Below are positions 22,937 through 35,725 of a stretch of DNA of 64,000 nt, piece by piece (within the stretch, counting starts at the first letter, position 1; the number at the start of each line of letters is the position of its first letter). Made by a program: the position numbers and the translations under genes. Origin of the DNA: Cantharellus purpuraceus (Eukaryota > Basidiomycota > Agaricomycetes > Cantharellales > Hydnaceae); assembly GCA_025174535.1 (NCBI GenBank), contig JALBUN010000010.1, positions 1-64,000 of the forward strand, given 5' to 3'. The notes below the pieces were generated by a model. It had not been told where the DNA came from. It saw nothing but the letters and a program-made list of their open reading frames with translations, and made no database searches.

Positions 22937-24057
22937 CTGCAATTCATTGCGGACGAGATCAACAATACTCCAAGGATTTTCCATGCATTGCCACGGAACC
23001 TACGCGTGTTTAATGAATTTTTCGTGCACATAAACGGGGGTACACACCTCCTTTTTGTTGATGAAACCGTCAACAACGCCAAGGGTGTGCTCATTGGCCT
23101 TGATATGCCAGTCCACTCATACTCTGCAACCTCGTGGAACGGGGCTGTCAATTACCTGACGTTCTTGCAAAATAGCAGCCGGTACCCCGGCGCCATAGTG
23201 GCAGCAATAGCCATTGGAACGTAATGGAGAAGTTTGTCACTAGACAGAACTCCTTCAGCGGTGGTACAAGTGATTTCGTGCGTCAATACCAGGAGAGAAT
23301 CAATCATGCCATTGCTAGGTAAGGAAGACAGCTCCATCATCTTACTTTGCATGTTACGGCTGACTGAATTTAATATTGACATTGTCTGACTGCAGGAGGC
23401 GCTGCGCAATTGCCAGGACTAAATGCTCTTTCTATCCCACCTGATCCTTTCGTAAACATCGGCCCACATGATTTCCAGAGCCGTGGGGGTCGGCCCGTGA
23501 ATGGAATTGTGAACACTGGGCGGATCCGTCAAGTCTCCTGTCTCAAAAATCAAGGCAGCTAATACAACAACCCTGGCCCCCAGTGCAACAACAGCCTTCA
23601 TAGGCGTTGAGGTATGTGTTGAAAATGTGCCATTCTGGAGCAAGTTGAATAGTCTTGTTCCCTCTAATCAGACGATTGTGCGTATGATACATTTGAAATA
23701 TTCTCATACTGGGGGACACAAGCCTTGAACCTGACGGTGCCACCCTCAATAACTAACTAGGTCAACGGCACGACGATCATACCCACACCACCTGCTCTAG
23801 GTCCCACTCCAACAATTACAATCCCGGTTGCGCCATCCAACGGCACAAGCACCTCCACGGATGCTACTTCAAAAGCAGCTGGTACAGCAGCGGATGCGTC
23901 AGCTGTGGCAAATGCGCAGTCTGCAAGTCTTCCCCCCACGCCAGTGGTATCGCACACAGCCTCTAGCCCGAAACGCGCTTCAGCTGCACCCAGTGTGGCC
24001 TTTCCAAAGTCTCTTGTCGCGGTTCCGAAGGTCAAAAGGAGGATAGGACATTTGTAA
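22937..24057 (+). pseudogene. Decayed gene for an S/T-rich, glycoprotein-like protein
   Basis: Long coding-like stretches lie in order on the plus strand but in shifting frames. First is FNEFFVHINGGTHLLFVDE ... IAAIAIG (to about 23222), then after a one-base shift MEKFVTRQNSFSGGTSDF ... INHAIAR with a GTAAGG donor at about 23310. Next come GAAQLPGLNALSIPPDPF, another one-base shift near 23515, ANTTTLAPSATTAFIGVE, DCAYDTFEIFSYWGTQALNL, and a TAG at 23758-23760 directly before VNGTTIIPTPPALGP. The tail, to TAA at 24055-24057, is rich in Thr, Ser, Pro and Ala with NGT sequons, as in cell-surface proteins. The TAG could instead be an intron acceptor, but the two frame shifts remain. I do not recognise the family. 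Confidence 0.55.
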
Positions 24058-25771
24058 AGCAACTACCCCTCGTCAATGTTCGAGATATTTGCTGTAATGC
24101 TGTAAATGTTGTCAAATGATATATGCTTGCGCGACCACTCCATGCTTGCTTAAATCTTCAGATTTTTTAGCCGTAGGACTGAAACGTTGATGAGAACCAC
24201 TATGCCTTCAATCGTACCCCTTATGCATGACAATAGGTACAGGAGGAACCCTATATACTTGTTCCTAGAATTGCCGAGAACCTTTCATCTCATGACTTGC
24301 GAAAAGCACCCGAACAGAATATCGCTAGTCTCTGTTCCAGTTAAAGTCTGGTTTGCGGGTTTCTACACGCCTCTTCTGGGAGCTGTTGCGGGAAAGCAAG
24401 CAAATTTTCTCCACATTTCCCCGCGTTCTCCTTTGATGCTCGACTGGGCGTACTGGGTTGAGTCCCGTTGGACAGTTAAGGAGTGAGGTGTGAGTGTCTT
24501 TGGATAATGAACTTACGCACCAGAAGGGCCACTATGCGGCAGGCCCTTGCTCTTCTCGCATTCGAATATTATCCACAGGACTAAACACCCATGTGCGTGA
24601 AGTATACTTGTGTGTGGAAAACGCTTGGAGAAAATTCACAACTTTCTTGCGAATTCTCGCATCTCGAACCCTTGTACCCTTGGCAAACAAAGGGACATAC
24701 TCACTGAGTGCCCGGTGCATACTTCGTGTTTGTCCATCAGTCACACTGCAAAAAAATTCGAACCTAGGGGGGAGAGTCACTGACCGTGGCACTACCAGTG
24801 GATCCGAGGTTCTCGCTACAAGCATTCCTACCGTCTTTAGGTTTAAGCTGCCTTTAGTAGTCTGCATCACTCTTATGACCTTCGCAGACCGCTCGCTATT
24901 CGAGCAACGGCGGATCATTGTCCATGCGCGGAGGCAGCTACTAGTCACATAACAATATCCTCGCTCCTGGGTTGATAGGAACTATAGAACCAGTCTCGGG
25001 ACACTCGGTTTGGTCAAACAGTGCCCCCTTGTTCAAAGAAGCTGCACAAATTCTTAATCAAACTTGATTGTCTCTGGTATACGAATTAGAGATCAAATGC
25101 AATGAGACAGATCAACAATTTATGGTACCAACATACTATGGCCGGCCTAATGTTTCATACAGCGAGGAATCCCTATGTCGGCGCTACCCGTGTCCTTGAT
25201 TGGGTGTATTAGAAAAACCCTTTAGTAAGTAAAAGTTTCAAGCAAATGCCAGGGATAGAACTAGGCCCGTGGGGGCTGTGCTATATGGAATCTTCATCAT
25301 CTTCTTGAGACCCCGAATACTTGGCGTATTCGTGCCGGTGAATAAAGTCAACCACTAATCAGGGACATAGAGGCTTTTGACGGATTCTCTTGCACTAGTG
25401 GGTCTCGTCTTCGGAAGGGCTTCTCTGGTTTCGAGGAGAGAGTTGGAGGATGCCGGTGATGGGTTCTCCCCTGATGGCATTGTTCGGGAGCAGCGTGTAA
25501 GAGTAACCGCCTGTTGAGAACTAGTAAGTGCAGATCTACCGGCCAGGGTCGCCGAAGCCTGCATTCATGAGCAACACCTTCTTTTTGGCAGTCGCCTAGC
25601 CCTGTTTTAGACCAGAATATTCTACATTCTGGCGTTGTCATGAGAGATTGAGACACTAAGGAACAATAATGAGAGACGGCAACTGCCGACGTGTCAATCG
25701 GGCTCTGAACCGACCACCTGCATCGCCTTGCACAGTGAGCGAGGCGGTTTACCGCTCATTCTCATACCATC
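24058..25771. other. Intergenic region upstream of chitin synthase
   Basis: Overlapping open frames of about 140-150 codons occur on both strands at 24494-24952, but both begin at GTG, not ATG, and neither shows splicing or family likeness. No gene is called. The part just before 25772 should hold the chitin synthase promoter. Confidence 0.45.
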
Positions 25772-28700
25772 ATGTCCCAATATCCCGAAGTAAGAGCTAT
25801 TCTATCATCCTAGACATAGACTGACATGTTCGCAGAGAGGCTATCAGGAACAATACCAACCGTACTCGTCGTTCTCACCACCGCCCGTCTCGTATCCCAC
25901 CCCAACGCCTCCGCCTCCACCCCCGCCTCCACCTTTACCCTATCCCAATCCTACGGCTACCCCGAATCCATACGACCATCCAGCGTACAACACACCTCTG
26001 CCAGATCCATTCAGCAGTTCAGCTGACCCCTACCGCCCTGAGCTACAGGGGCCGCCGCAAACAGATTACATTGGCGGTGGTGTGCCATACCAGTCTTCCA
26101 GGATATCCCAGGCTTACGAGCTACTTGATGACCCATTTGATGGCCCTTCCGCGTCAACCCATGATATCCCGTTGCTGCAGCGCGATAATTCAGTTGGCGC
26201 TGCATCACTCCAGTCGCGTGTCCCAGGCTCATACGAGCCCTCCATCCGCGAGGATCCAGATGAGGGCACCAACATTCGCTACGGCCGGATCCCTCAGCGC
26301 GTTCCGCGCCGGTACAAAACCATTAAGAAGGTCGAGTGAGTGCGATCAATGCGTAGGAGCACTGCCACAGCCTAACGGGCTGTTACAGATTGTTTCATGG
26401 CAACTTTGTATTAGATGCGGCTGTGCCATCCAAGTTTCTCAATATGTGCGCAATGCGCACCGAGCGCGAGTTTGCTTACATGCGCTATTCGGCCGCAACA
26501 TGTGACCCGAACGACTTCATGGAAGAAGGCTACACGCTCCGCCAGGTGCTCTATGATCCACCGCGGCGTACAGAGCTCTTCATCGTTCTTACTATGTATA
26601 ACGAAGACGAAGAGCTCTTCTGTCGCACAATGCACGGCGTGATGAAAAACATCGCGCACTTGTGTACGCGTGACAGATCGAAAACTTGGGGAAAAGAAGG
26701 TTGGAAAAAGGTCGTCGTTTGTATTGTTAGCGATGGACGCATGAAGATCAACTCGCGCACGCTGTCAGTCATCGCGACCATGGGCGCGTACCAGGATGGA
26801 ATCGCCAAGGTGGGCATTTTATCTCATGTGCTTCTTATGTGCCTCTCAAATTTCACCAGAATGTGGTCAATGGAAAGCCTGTTGCGGCACATGTCTATGA
26901 GTATACTACGCAAAGTGAGTCAAGGTCGACGTGCGCGATCTTTATCTCACCTTCTCCCAGTTTCTGTGTCGCCATCGATGAAAATAGAAGGCTCCGAGAA
27001 AGGGATCGTGCCCGTACAGATGATCTTCTGTCTTAAAGAGAAGAACCAGAAGAAGATCAATTCGCACAGATGGTTCTTCAATGCCTTCGGGCAGGTTCTC
27101 CAAGTGAGACCCACTATACCTCTATCCTCCCTAGCAGCTCATAAGCCTTTCACCTACAGCCCAACGTCTGCGTGCTGCTTGATGTTGGGACGATGCCTGG
27201 TCCAACATCGATATACCATCTCTGGAAGGCGTTTGATATCAACTCCAACGTTGGCGGCGCGTGCGGCGAGATCGTCGCACTCAAGGGCAAGTACGGACTT
27301 AACCTACTCAATCCGCTCGTCGCCGCACAAAACTTCGAGTACAAAATGAGCAATATTTTGGATAAGCCCTTGGAGAGCGTGTTCGGGTATATCACCGTGC
27401 TTCCCGGTGCATTTAGTGCGTACCGGTTTATTGCGCTACAGAACGACCCGTTAGGCGAGGGGCCATTGCAAAAGTACTTTTTGGGTGAAACGATGGTGAG
27501 TGGGTAGAGTGTACAGTCACTAAAACAGTTATTAAGGTGTGAGGGATTTCAGCATGGTGCAGGGGCAGATATCTTCACAGCCAACATGTACCTGGCGGAA
27601 GATCGTATCTTATGCTGGGAGCTCGTGTCTAAGCGTGGTGGCTCGTGGATATTGCATTACGTGAAGTCTGCGTATGCGGTCACTGACGTGCCTGACGAAG
27701 TATGTGTGATGCACGGTACCTAGCCATCCTGATTCTCAGCCCTGTTGCTCGTCAGGTGCCGGAGCTTATCTCACAACGTCGACGATGGCTGAACGGATCC
27801 TTCTTCGCCGCCATCCATTCTACGGTCAAGTTTGCTTACATTTACCGGTCGTCGCATTCATTTATCCGCAAGTTCTGGATCCATGTTGAGATGGTGTATC
27901 AAACATTTAACCTCATTTTCTCCTGGTTCGCTTTGGTGGGTCTTTATGAGCACCTATTGGACTTGTAGAAATTGAATCAGGGACTCTGATGCAGGGCAAC
28001 TATTATATTGCATTTGTACGTCGGCCCTGTTTGTCCTGTGTGCCACGTGGCTGAGAATAACGTGTCAGAGTATCCTGAGTAACGCGCTGGAGGATCCAAG
28101 TTTCCATATTGGAAAGTGGATTAACGTCCTGAACGTGATATTGAATTTCTTCTACTTGGGTCTATTAGTCATGTGCTTCTTGATTTCCCTGGGGAATCGA
28201 CCGCAAGGGTAGGTAGTGCGTCATCAACTTCTCTAGGACTCGGGTTGACCGAGATAACTCAGTTCGAAGCGCGCTTATACCGCGGCAATTATTGGCTTCG
28301 GAGTTGTGACAATATACATGACGGTGCGCAACACCGGGAAGACTGGGATCAACGTATTGACTAGTATGCGATTAGTTCTCGGCGTTTTTCCTCGCTTTCA
28401 AGGGACTGAGTGTCCTCCAGCAGGAGGCAGGGAGGCCTCTCGGTTTTGGAGATATATTTACGAACCACATCTTCCGGGATATTGTGATTTCTCTTCTGGC
28501 CACTTTAGGGTTATATATCATTTCCTCGCTTTTATTCGTACGTCCTACTTTACTTCTTTGGGATTGCGTCGTCTGATCCCAGTATGCCATGACAGTTTGA
28601 GCCGTGGCATATGATAACGTCGTTTATCCAATACCTTCTCATGGCACCATCATATATTGCTGTGCTTAACGTGTATGCCTTTGCAAACGTTCAGTAGGTC

Positions 28701-29420
28701 CTTTTTTTGAGTTACCACTATCAACGTTAACTCTTGGCGTCGTCGTAGTGACGTGTCCTGGGGAACAAAGGGTGACAACAAAGTCAGCACTGACCTGGGT
28801 GTAGTGAAGACGACGGCTGGAAAGACCAATGAGGTCGAAGTAGCCGTGCCGACAGAGGACCGGGATATTAACGCGGCCTATGAAGACGCTATCCACGTGC
28901 TGTCAACAAAGCCACCGAAGGTGGAATCAAAGCCAGATCCGGCGACACAGCAAGAGGATTATTATCGGCAATTCCGGACAAAGTGCGTGTATTTCCCACC
29001 GTGTGTGCGGTTGCGTGTGAGTGTTGGACTGATTGCTGGTAGTGTCCTGCTGGCGTGGACGTTGTCAAACGTATGTCCCGGTTTGTGTTGCGATGTGAGT
29101 CTGGTTACTGATCTCTCACGGTTGTAGGCTCTTCTCGCGGCTATCGTCCTGTACGTCATAGATATCGCCTATTAGTTGCGATGAGCACGCGGTTCTGACA
29201 GTGATAATGTTTACAGGAGCGCCACTGGAAGCGCAGGTTCACACGGCGCGAATAAGACCGTGAACGGCTACATGTCGTTTGTGTTGTTCTCCGTGGCTGG
29301 ACTGGCATGTACGTCCTGCGTTTATCCTGTTCCCGATGCAAGCGGCTGACAGTCACATCAGTCACACGATTCTGTGGATCGACAGCGTACATGCTTATTC
29401 GACTCTTCGCCGGCGAGTGA
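25772..29420 (+). CDS. Chitin synthase, division 1 (probably class III)
   Basis: ATG 25772 (MSQYPE) is joined over a 57-base intron to a proline-rich N-terminus (a run of nine Pro near residue 33). The catalytic order is complete: [110 protein letters not shown] and the hallmark [13 protein letters not shown]. Membrane helices follow, ending with [15 protein letters not shown], a VSWGTKGD motif and two C-terminal segments ([21 protein letters not shown]). There are more than a dozen introns of about 50-65 bases, all with GT ... AG ends. The enzyme polymerises UDP-GlcNAc into chitin at the plasma membrane. The length is about 900 residues, normal for the family, and no lesion was found. Confidence 0.95.
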
Positions 29421-29450
29421 GTGGCGGTGGCGGTGGCGGTGGCGGCGGTA
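29421..29450. repeat. (GGCGGT)n microsatellite
   Basis: GTGGCGGTGGCGGTGGCGGT and following GGC units begin on the base after the chitin synthase stop codon, inside the probable 3' untranslated region. Confidence 0.9.
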
Positions 29451-32400
29451 GTAACAGGCTGGTGGCTGGTGGCGCGCGAAATCTATACGCATTGTCATAA
29501 CCGAGGATTCTTCATTACGAGACGGACTGTATCTCTATTTATTTGTGTCCTAATGATAACGCGCTGTCATTGCTTCCCTTGCTTTGGTCGACTAGTATGT
29601 ACTTAACAGCCTGTCTGGTTTAAAGATTTGTCTCTCGGTAGTTGATGTTGAGGTTACACTCGGCTCGAGAGCCGGACTGTCAGCAGAAGGTCTTCTTCGC
29701 TTCTATTTCACGTGTTAAGCTAATTAAGATTGTTTGGGCTGAGCGGAAAGATTGCGTAAATCTGATAAGTGTACTTGAGCCTTGATAGGGCCATCTTCTA
29801 CCCAGCCATTTGACTATGATGTGATAAGGCCAAATGGGGTGACATACGCTGTGGGATTGTCATGTACCTCGAATTAATATGTCGAGGAGTGTAGGTTCTC
29901 CCGATTCTGCGTTTGGGGATATCTTGAATCAAGAATTCCAACAAGTTAATCAAGAATCACGCGAAGGCGTCTCTCTAGAGCAGGCAGGCAAAGCTAGGCA
30001 CCCAGTTGTTGTGTCTTCCGTGTCCCGGATGAGGATCCCGGATGAGGATCCTTTTTTGGGCGGACGGAGGTGACGGGACGGTCGGCCCATGGAGAGAGGC
30101 GCTATCTACATGGGATGTTCATTTGTAAATCCCGTTTGCCTAATTGGTGCGGGAAGGTTTCAGGGTGGTGATGTATGTGGTCTCTCTTTGTGTTTGGAGG
30201 TGAGGCCTGCTCAAAGTCCATGCACACGGGGAGAAGCCTTCCCCCCCACGCGCACGTTTTTGGAGATGATAGGGAGGCAAAGGGCCGAGATAGTGGGTTG
30301 AGCATGGTCCCCCGAGGCAAAGGGCCGAGAGATAGTGTGTTGAGCGTGACCCCTTAGGGGGCATGCTTACTGCTTCAAAAGGCAACAGCGCCACCTTGGT
30401 GGATGTCTTTGGGAGAAATGCATCATACACTGTCACGACCATACCTGAAACAACTATCACCAAGAAATAAGACTTTCATTGCGAGGATGATCTCACGTGT
30501 CTTTTTGAGGATTTAGCATACAGCACTGCTCAGCAAGTGGCAGCCGTTCTTGTTTCATAGGGGATTCTTTCCAATCTATTGAATGGCCAGGACGGATTGA
30601 AACACATACATACATGGGTGTTTCGTCATCACCACTGATATGGATCCTTTACGCAATCGCACACCTGTCTTCCATATGTAAACGTTGCATCAACATGATG
30701 GTCGACGATAAGAGGGTTGATTATGAGAACCCGTTCATTTCATATGGTATGATATGCATGTGTGTGTGTGTGGTTCCCCCGATCTGAGACCTTGGTTATC
30801 AGGATTCAGGAATCAAGAATCAGGAAGGAACTCACCGAAGAACAGCTCTGGACGAAGCATCACACAGCGGGGCACGTTTTTTCCCATATCCTGCCATGAG
30901 GGGTCCCCCGTCCGTGCGACGGAGAGAGATGCGCATCTTATCTTATTACGGTGTTGACAATGGGATGTGTAGACTCCGTGTTTCCTCATTCGTGCGAGAG
31001 GGTTTGGATGGCTGGTTGTTTGGGAGTTGGAGATGGTGAGTGTGTCTGGAAGACGTGAGGATGGCAGCTGACGCGCACAGTACACGGATATATGCTTCAG
31101 GGGTTCAGTGCATGGGGATGATAACGCGCAACGAGTCGAGGAGGACAATTTCGTGCTCGACATCAGCAGCCGCTCCAGTCTGTGGTGTACGCTATTCACG
31201 ACTGGTGCCTTAGGAGCCCTGCCGTCGAGATGAGCGGATTTCCTCCTCGGCCGGAATCACGCGAGAAACCCAACGGACTCCCCCTCCCATCAAGATCAAG
31301 CACTCCGGTTCCTGGAGTTATTTGTGACACATATTGTGGTGTTCTCCCGATCTGAAGCCCTTGTTATCACATATCAGACAGCAGATCAGCGAATAGATCA
31401 CGAACCCTCTTTTCGAGCAGGGGGCTATTGACACGGGGGACCCTAGCCAGAAGAAGCCCAGGCCCCATGCGCGGTACGTCACCCACTGGTCTTCTGAGCC
31501 TCCGTCTATCGCCTAACGGAGATGGAAGGACGCAATAGTGCGTTATCGATTATCTACATTCCACGGCCAACGGGATGTTATTTATGTAGATCACCATTGC
31601 CTTGATGCGGATGCGTGTGGAAGGGGAGCCCGATGGTGCTTCCGTCGCGTTGTGGTATTGGTGTTGGTGGTGTGTTCGGAAGGGGTCGGCTCGAGAGAAT
31701 GCAAGACGGTGCATTCGTACCGTAATTGCATGCATGCATGTCAACAACCCTTGTTTAGCCCTTGTGTTGTGCCACAGCGCTGCCGTTTCTGGCTTCTCGC
31801 GAATTGATGACTTTCCTCTATTGTGCCAGCAAGCTCCGACGTCTCAACATCAACGTTCCGTCATCGTCATGCAGAGAACACTTCCAGCCATACATGTTAG
31901 ATAAGGACATTAACGAGTTGTGGGAAATTAAGTAACAAACTCACGTTCATTCATTATTCCCAAAAGCGTTGCGCCAACACGTATGGGTTCCCCCGATCTG
32001 AAAGCACTGGTTATCACATATCAAATACAACGACATCACCGGGACAAAAGTCGATCATGAATCGCCTGGCGTCATTAAGCTACTGCCTGCGCGGGACGCC
32101 GCACTCCCCTTCACGGCGCACGGCGTCGGCGTCAGACCCTCTCTTGATGCAGAGAAAGCTAAAGATTGAAGGCGACCCTATCCATCCCATTGATCTATCA
32201 TTTCGTAGATTTGTGACGTTTGAGACCATCCCGGGTGCTCCTACTGGAGAGTCCGGCGTCCTGGTCGATGTGTCTGGAAGAGGTGAGGCTCGGAAACAAC
32301 AATGCTACAACGTGCGTGTAGACATGCCTCGCGCCGCGCGCGTTGCATGATCCGAGGCACTCGCCACCGTAATCTGTTAATATCGATGTCCGTAGGAAAA

Positions 32401-33781
32401 GGGAAGTTAACGGACGGTGTTGCCATTACCGTCAGGAAAGATGAACTGGACCGCCTATTCCCAGGTGACCTATCATCCAGCCTTGGAACGCCTTTCTTTA
32501 TCGGAAATGAGCATAAAGTACTTGCCTTCTGATGATTTCAAAGCTATTCACCGGCGTGCCTATGCGTTAGTACCAAGGTTATCAGAAAGCCTCGGAACAA
32601 CAAGACTCCCAAGTTTTTGCTTATACAGTAAGTAACTTGACTAATAACCGCCACATGCATCCCGCACCACTCTGTGCATAATGACTGAATGGAGGACCTG
32701 ATCAGCAGGCACACGCGGTCACGACGGTCTCATAGGCGCTTAGCCACCAACAGGGGAGGGAGGACCTTTGCTTTTGGCCTGACCATGAGCAGGGGGCGGT
32801 ATATCACTTTTGGCGGAGGATTGAAATGGCTGGTCATGGACGCTTTGGGCGTAGAATTGCTAAAAAACATGGTTTCGAGCTGCGTCAGCGGGAGTGCTGA
32901 TAAAGACATACATTATGACACCACCATTGGCAAAAAAGCACACACGCATGCCGAGCACACACAAGTACACCCACCCCACCATGTGCCCAGGTAACCTACT
33001 AGTACCCCTATAGGCCCAAAAACGTGTACATCCTGGTCGAAGCCACGCTAAAGAAGAAGAAAATCAACTCGCATATCACATCAGGCCCAAGCTGAAGAGG
33101 AGCACCGATGTTATCAACCACCCTCGGCCTCACTGGTGGATATTTATAATATATATATATAGCCACCAACCCCCCTCCCCCTCTTCCCTCATTGTGCTCG
33201 ACGCTTCCCATGTCTAGCAAGTCAAATGTTTTGGAAATACCCTCCTTCGTGACGTCCATTGTTGGGCAGCGTGCCTGGAACCAAACAAAAAAGCGTGCAC
33301 ACACGGTGACCGCCCCCCATCGAGGTGCAAGTGTGCAAAAGCCCAAAGGCCAAAAAGAAGGGCGTTCAACGGCATCAAAGGTCTTATCTTGGGCACCTCA
33401 TCCTCTCTTTTTGACGTGAGACTTTGCAAACTCCATATCAAGATCTTGTAAGAGAAACCGCTCCCCGCACCCCGCACAGGGCGTCTAAAACGGGACGGCC
33501 CTCTTTTCTAATTGTGAGGGCACCTGACGGTCTGGACACTGCAAGTGTACCTCAACAAGGTGCGCCCCTCTTTTTTTTATTTAACAAACAAAGCATGATA
33601 ACTCCCTCCGCTCCACGCCGCAGCCGCACACATGACACCGCGTTCGACCCACCCGCGTCTCAGAACCCACCACTCGTGCACTTGCCACCACTGCCCCCTT
33701 CCCGTCGTTCAATTATATCCTCTTTACAACAAAGAAAAAAGCAGGGTAGGGCTCACACTGGCGGCGAGCGCGTTTCCCCCA
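29451..33781. other. Long gene-poor stretch
   Basis: I found no gene I can support over 4.3 kb. Notable are three dispersed copies of a short motif (next entry) and a GATCCCGGATGAG duplication near 30028-30050. A plus-strand exon-like frame at 32057-32313 (MNRLASLSYCLRGTPHSP ..., donor GTGCGT) is followed after a TAG acceptor by an open segment at about 32397-32532 (GKLTDGVAITVRKDELDRLF); this could be a short gene, but I do not recognise it. Another short ATG frame lies at 33210-33419. Confidence 0.45.
30772..32022 (+). repeat. Three dispersed copies of a 31-39 bp motif
   Basis: A motif of form GTT(C/T)(C)CCCGATCTGA followed by 5-6 bases and TTGTTATCA or TGGTTATCA occurs at about 30772-30802, 31339-31377 and 31985-32022. 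The last two also share CACATATCA. Spacings are about 567 and 645 bp, all in the same orientation. Confidence 0.75.
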
Positions 33782-33991
33782 ATGTCTAGCACTGCACATG
33801 ACGTTCTAGACGGCCTGGAATCGCTCCCAACCCAATCTCCCCACAGTCAAGATGAAGATCCCATACACCCCGATCCCGATAATGATACCGATACCGATAC
33901 CGATACGATCATTGATAAGTGCGAGCGAAAAGGGGGGGCAGCGCAGATGGACGGGGCAGTCCGCACAATCTGTAATTTGAACACAACATGA
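33782..33991 (+). CDS. Short ORF or first exon with (DT)n run, unknown
   Basis: ATG 33782 opens MSSTAHDVLDGLESLPTQ, then an acidic stretch and DTDTDTDT encoded by a CCGATA tandem at 33884-33906. The frame runs to a stop at 33991, but a GTGCGA donor occurs right after TIIDK (about 33918), so this could be a first exon whose partner I could not find. Unrecognised; weak evidence. Confidence 0.3.
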   Translation: MSSTAHDVLDGLESLPTQSPHSQDEDPIHPDPDNDTDTDTDTIIDKCERKGGAAQMDGAVRTICNLNTT

Positions 33992-35725
33992 ACGGTTGGA
34001 CGGAACTTGGTGTGCCTGTCACTCCATCCCCAAAACGGAAGGGTGTTGTGCCGCAAGGCCGAAAGAGTGCGCCTATGAACTTGAAAGATGGATGGTCCCA
34101 GAGTGACGCGACGGCCCATGTATGCGCAGGGTCGTTGTACCGACCCTCCTTTGTCTTGCTAGCGAATAAATTCAGTGAATATGGGTGTGCAGGTGCGCGA
34201 AGAAGCCGTGCTTCAGCACGAACAACGTAGACACAAGGTATAGATCGCCGTCGCCCGTCGCCCGTTCTTGCCATTGTGGATCCACAGCGACTATTATACG
34301 CGACGGCCCATCGGTCTATGTACGCGCAGGGTCGCTGTCCTTACCCTCCTTCTGCCGCACCTTGTCTTACTAGCCTGGGGTATAGCAGATGCGCACAGTT
34401 GGAAGACTGGCTTCAGGACAAGGTATAGATCGCCGTCACCCCGTTGTACTTTGCGTGACATGTTTACGTCATGGCCTGCTTCCGAGGGGTTAGGGTTAGG
34501 CGCAAGCAACACCGCCCCCACCCCATCCACGCACCCGATCATGCCCGCCCCCCTTCTCTCGATCACCGGCATCACTGCCATCACCCCCGCAGGCCAGGCT
34601 GCGTGTCTGCTGAGTACGCCCAGTCTTGGCACATACGACACCCGTCGCGCTTAAAACGGCTCCGACAAGACATAAAAAACGCTTATACGTATACGTCTAG
34701 ATTGCATACATTATATAGGCACAATGTGTTATGAGGCAGCAACATCATCATCCATCAGGCGAGGAAGGGGCACATGCATGCAAGGGTCGGGTCGGGTCGT
34801 CCCTAGGTATGCTTTCCACTCCCAACAGAAATTTTTATAGTTGCCTTTTTTTGGTAACCGCAACGGGGCTAAGCGAGCCCATACTGGTTGGTGTGACGGC
34901 CCGCGGGCACGAGTCCTCTCCCATCGTCTATATCGCCGCGGTGTGGCGTCTCCCCACGACTAGCGTTATCACTGTCATTGGACATCTATCGCATCCTACC
35001 ACGTCAATGCTTGCTTCCTCGCTTGCATGCATACTAGTATCGCCCAATTAGAAATACAAACGCAAAATTCAAGCATCCGCACTGCAGAAAGCAGACATTG
35101 TGGCAAAACCAAGAAGGTAGCGCCCGAGAAACGACACCTCTATTTTGCCTTCCCGTCTTTCCCCATAATGGCATACAAACAGAACACATGACAAAAAAAA
35201 AAAAGAAAAAACCAGGGTGAAAACCAGGGGGGTGGGAGGGGGACACTCGAAACCGACACAACAAGCCAGTCACAAAACCAAAACCGAAACCAAAGGGGAA
35301 AAAAGTGAAACCGATTGCGCTATAATGAAACAATTGTCTTGACATCGAGGGTCCCGGGGTAAAATTTTAGGGAGCTTCCTTCTAAGAAGCGGTGGTATGT
35401 GCAGGGGTGGTGGTGGTGGTGGAAAGTGGGGCAGACGACGACGGCAAGGGTCCGTGTGATAACAAAGCGATAGCGGTGCAAGCGTGCAGAGCGACGATAT
35501 GGAGTGCGTGTGATGTGCAGTGCGAGAGTGTGTGCCAGTGGGGTAAGTGCGAGTGCGAGTGCAATGACGGGTGACGAGTGCAGCGACGGCGACAACAGGA
35601 GACGAGGTGACGGACAACCGATAGAATGCAATGGGAGGGGGGGTTCGCTGCGTGCGTGCACGTGTGCGCAGGGGCGATGGTAGTGCTGCGGGTAGATTCT
35701 CTCTACGCAGGGTCGGGTCGCGATG
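33992..35725. other. Intergenic region with duplication and homopurine runs
   Basis: Holds the duplicated segments at 34105-34440, a short TTAGGG-like run at 34486-34500, an A12 run at about 35193, and GGGGGGTGGGAGGGGG near 35227. A GGT-rich run lies at 35405-35421. No gene is supported. Confidence 0.5.
34105..34440 (+). repeat. Imperfect direct repeat, about 190-bp period
   Basis: GCGACGGCCCAT at 34108 and 34299, GCGCAGGGTCG at about 34125 and 34323, and ACAAGGTATAGATCGCCGTC at about 34233 and 34418 mark two diverged copies of roughly 150 bp. Confidence 0.75.

Noticed and set aside
24494..24952. Overlapping 140-150-codon frames on both strands
   Set aside because: Both start at GTG, neither shows splice sites in phase or family likeness.
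32057..32660. Possible Argonaute-like or other gene
   Set aside because: Isolated exon-like segments only; no domain motif could be matched.
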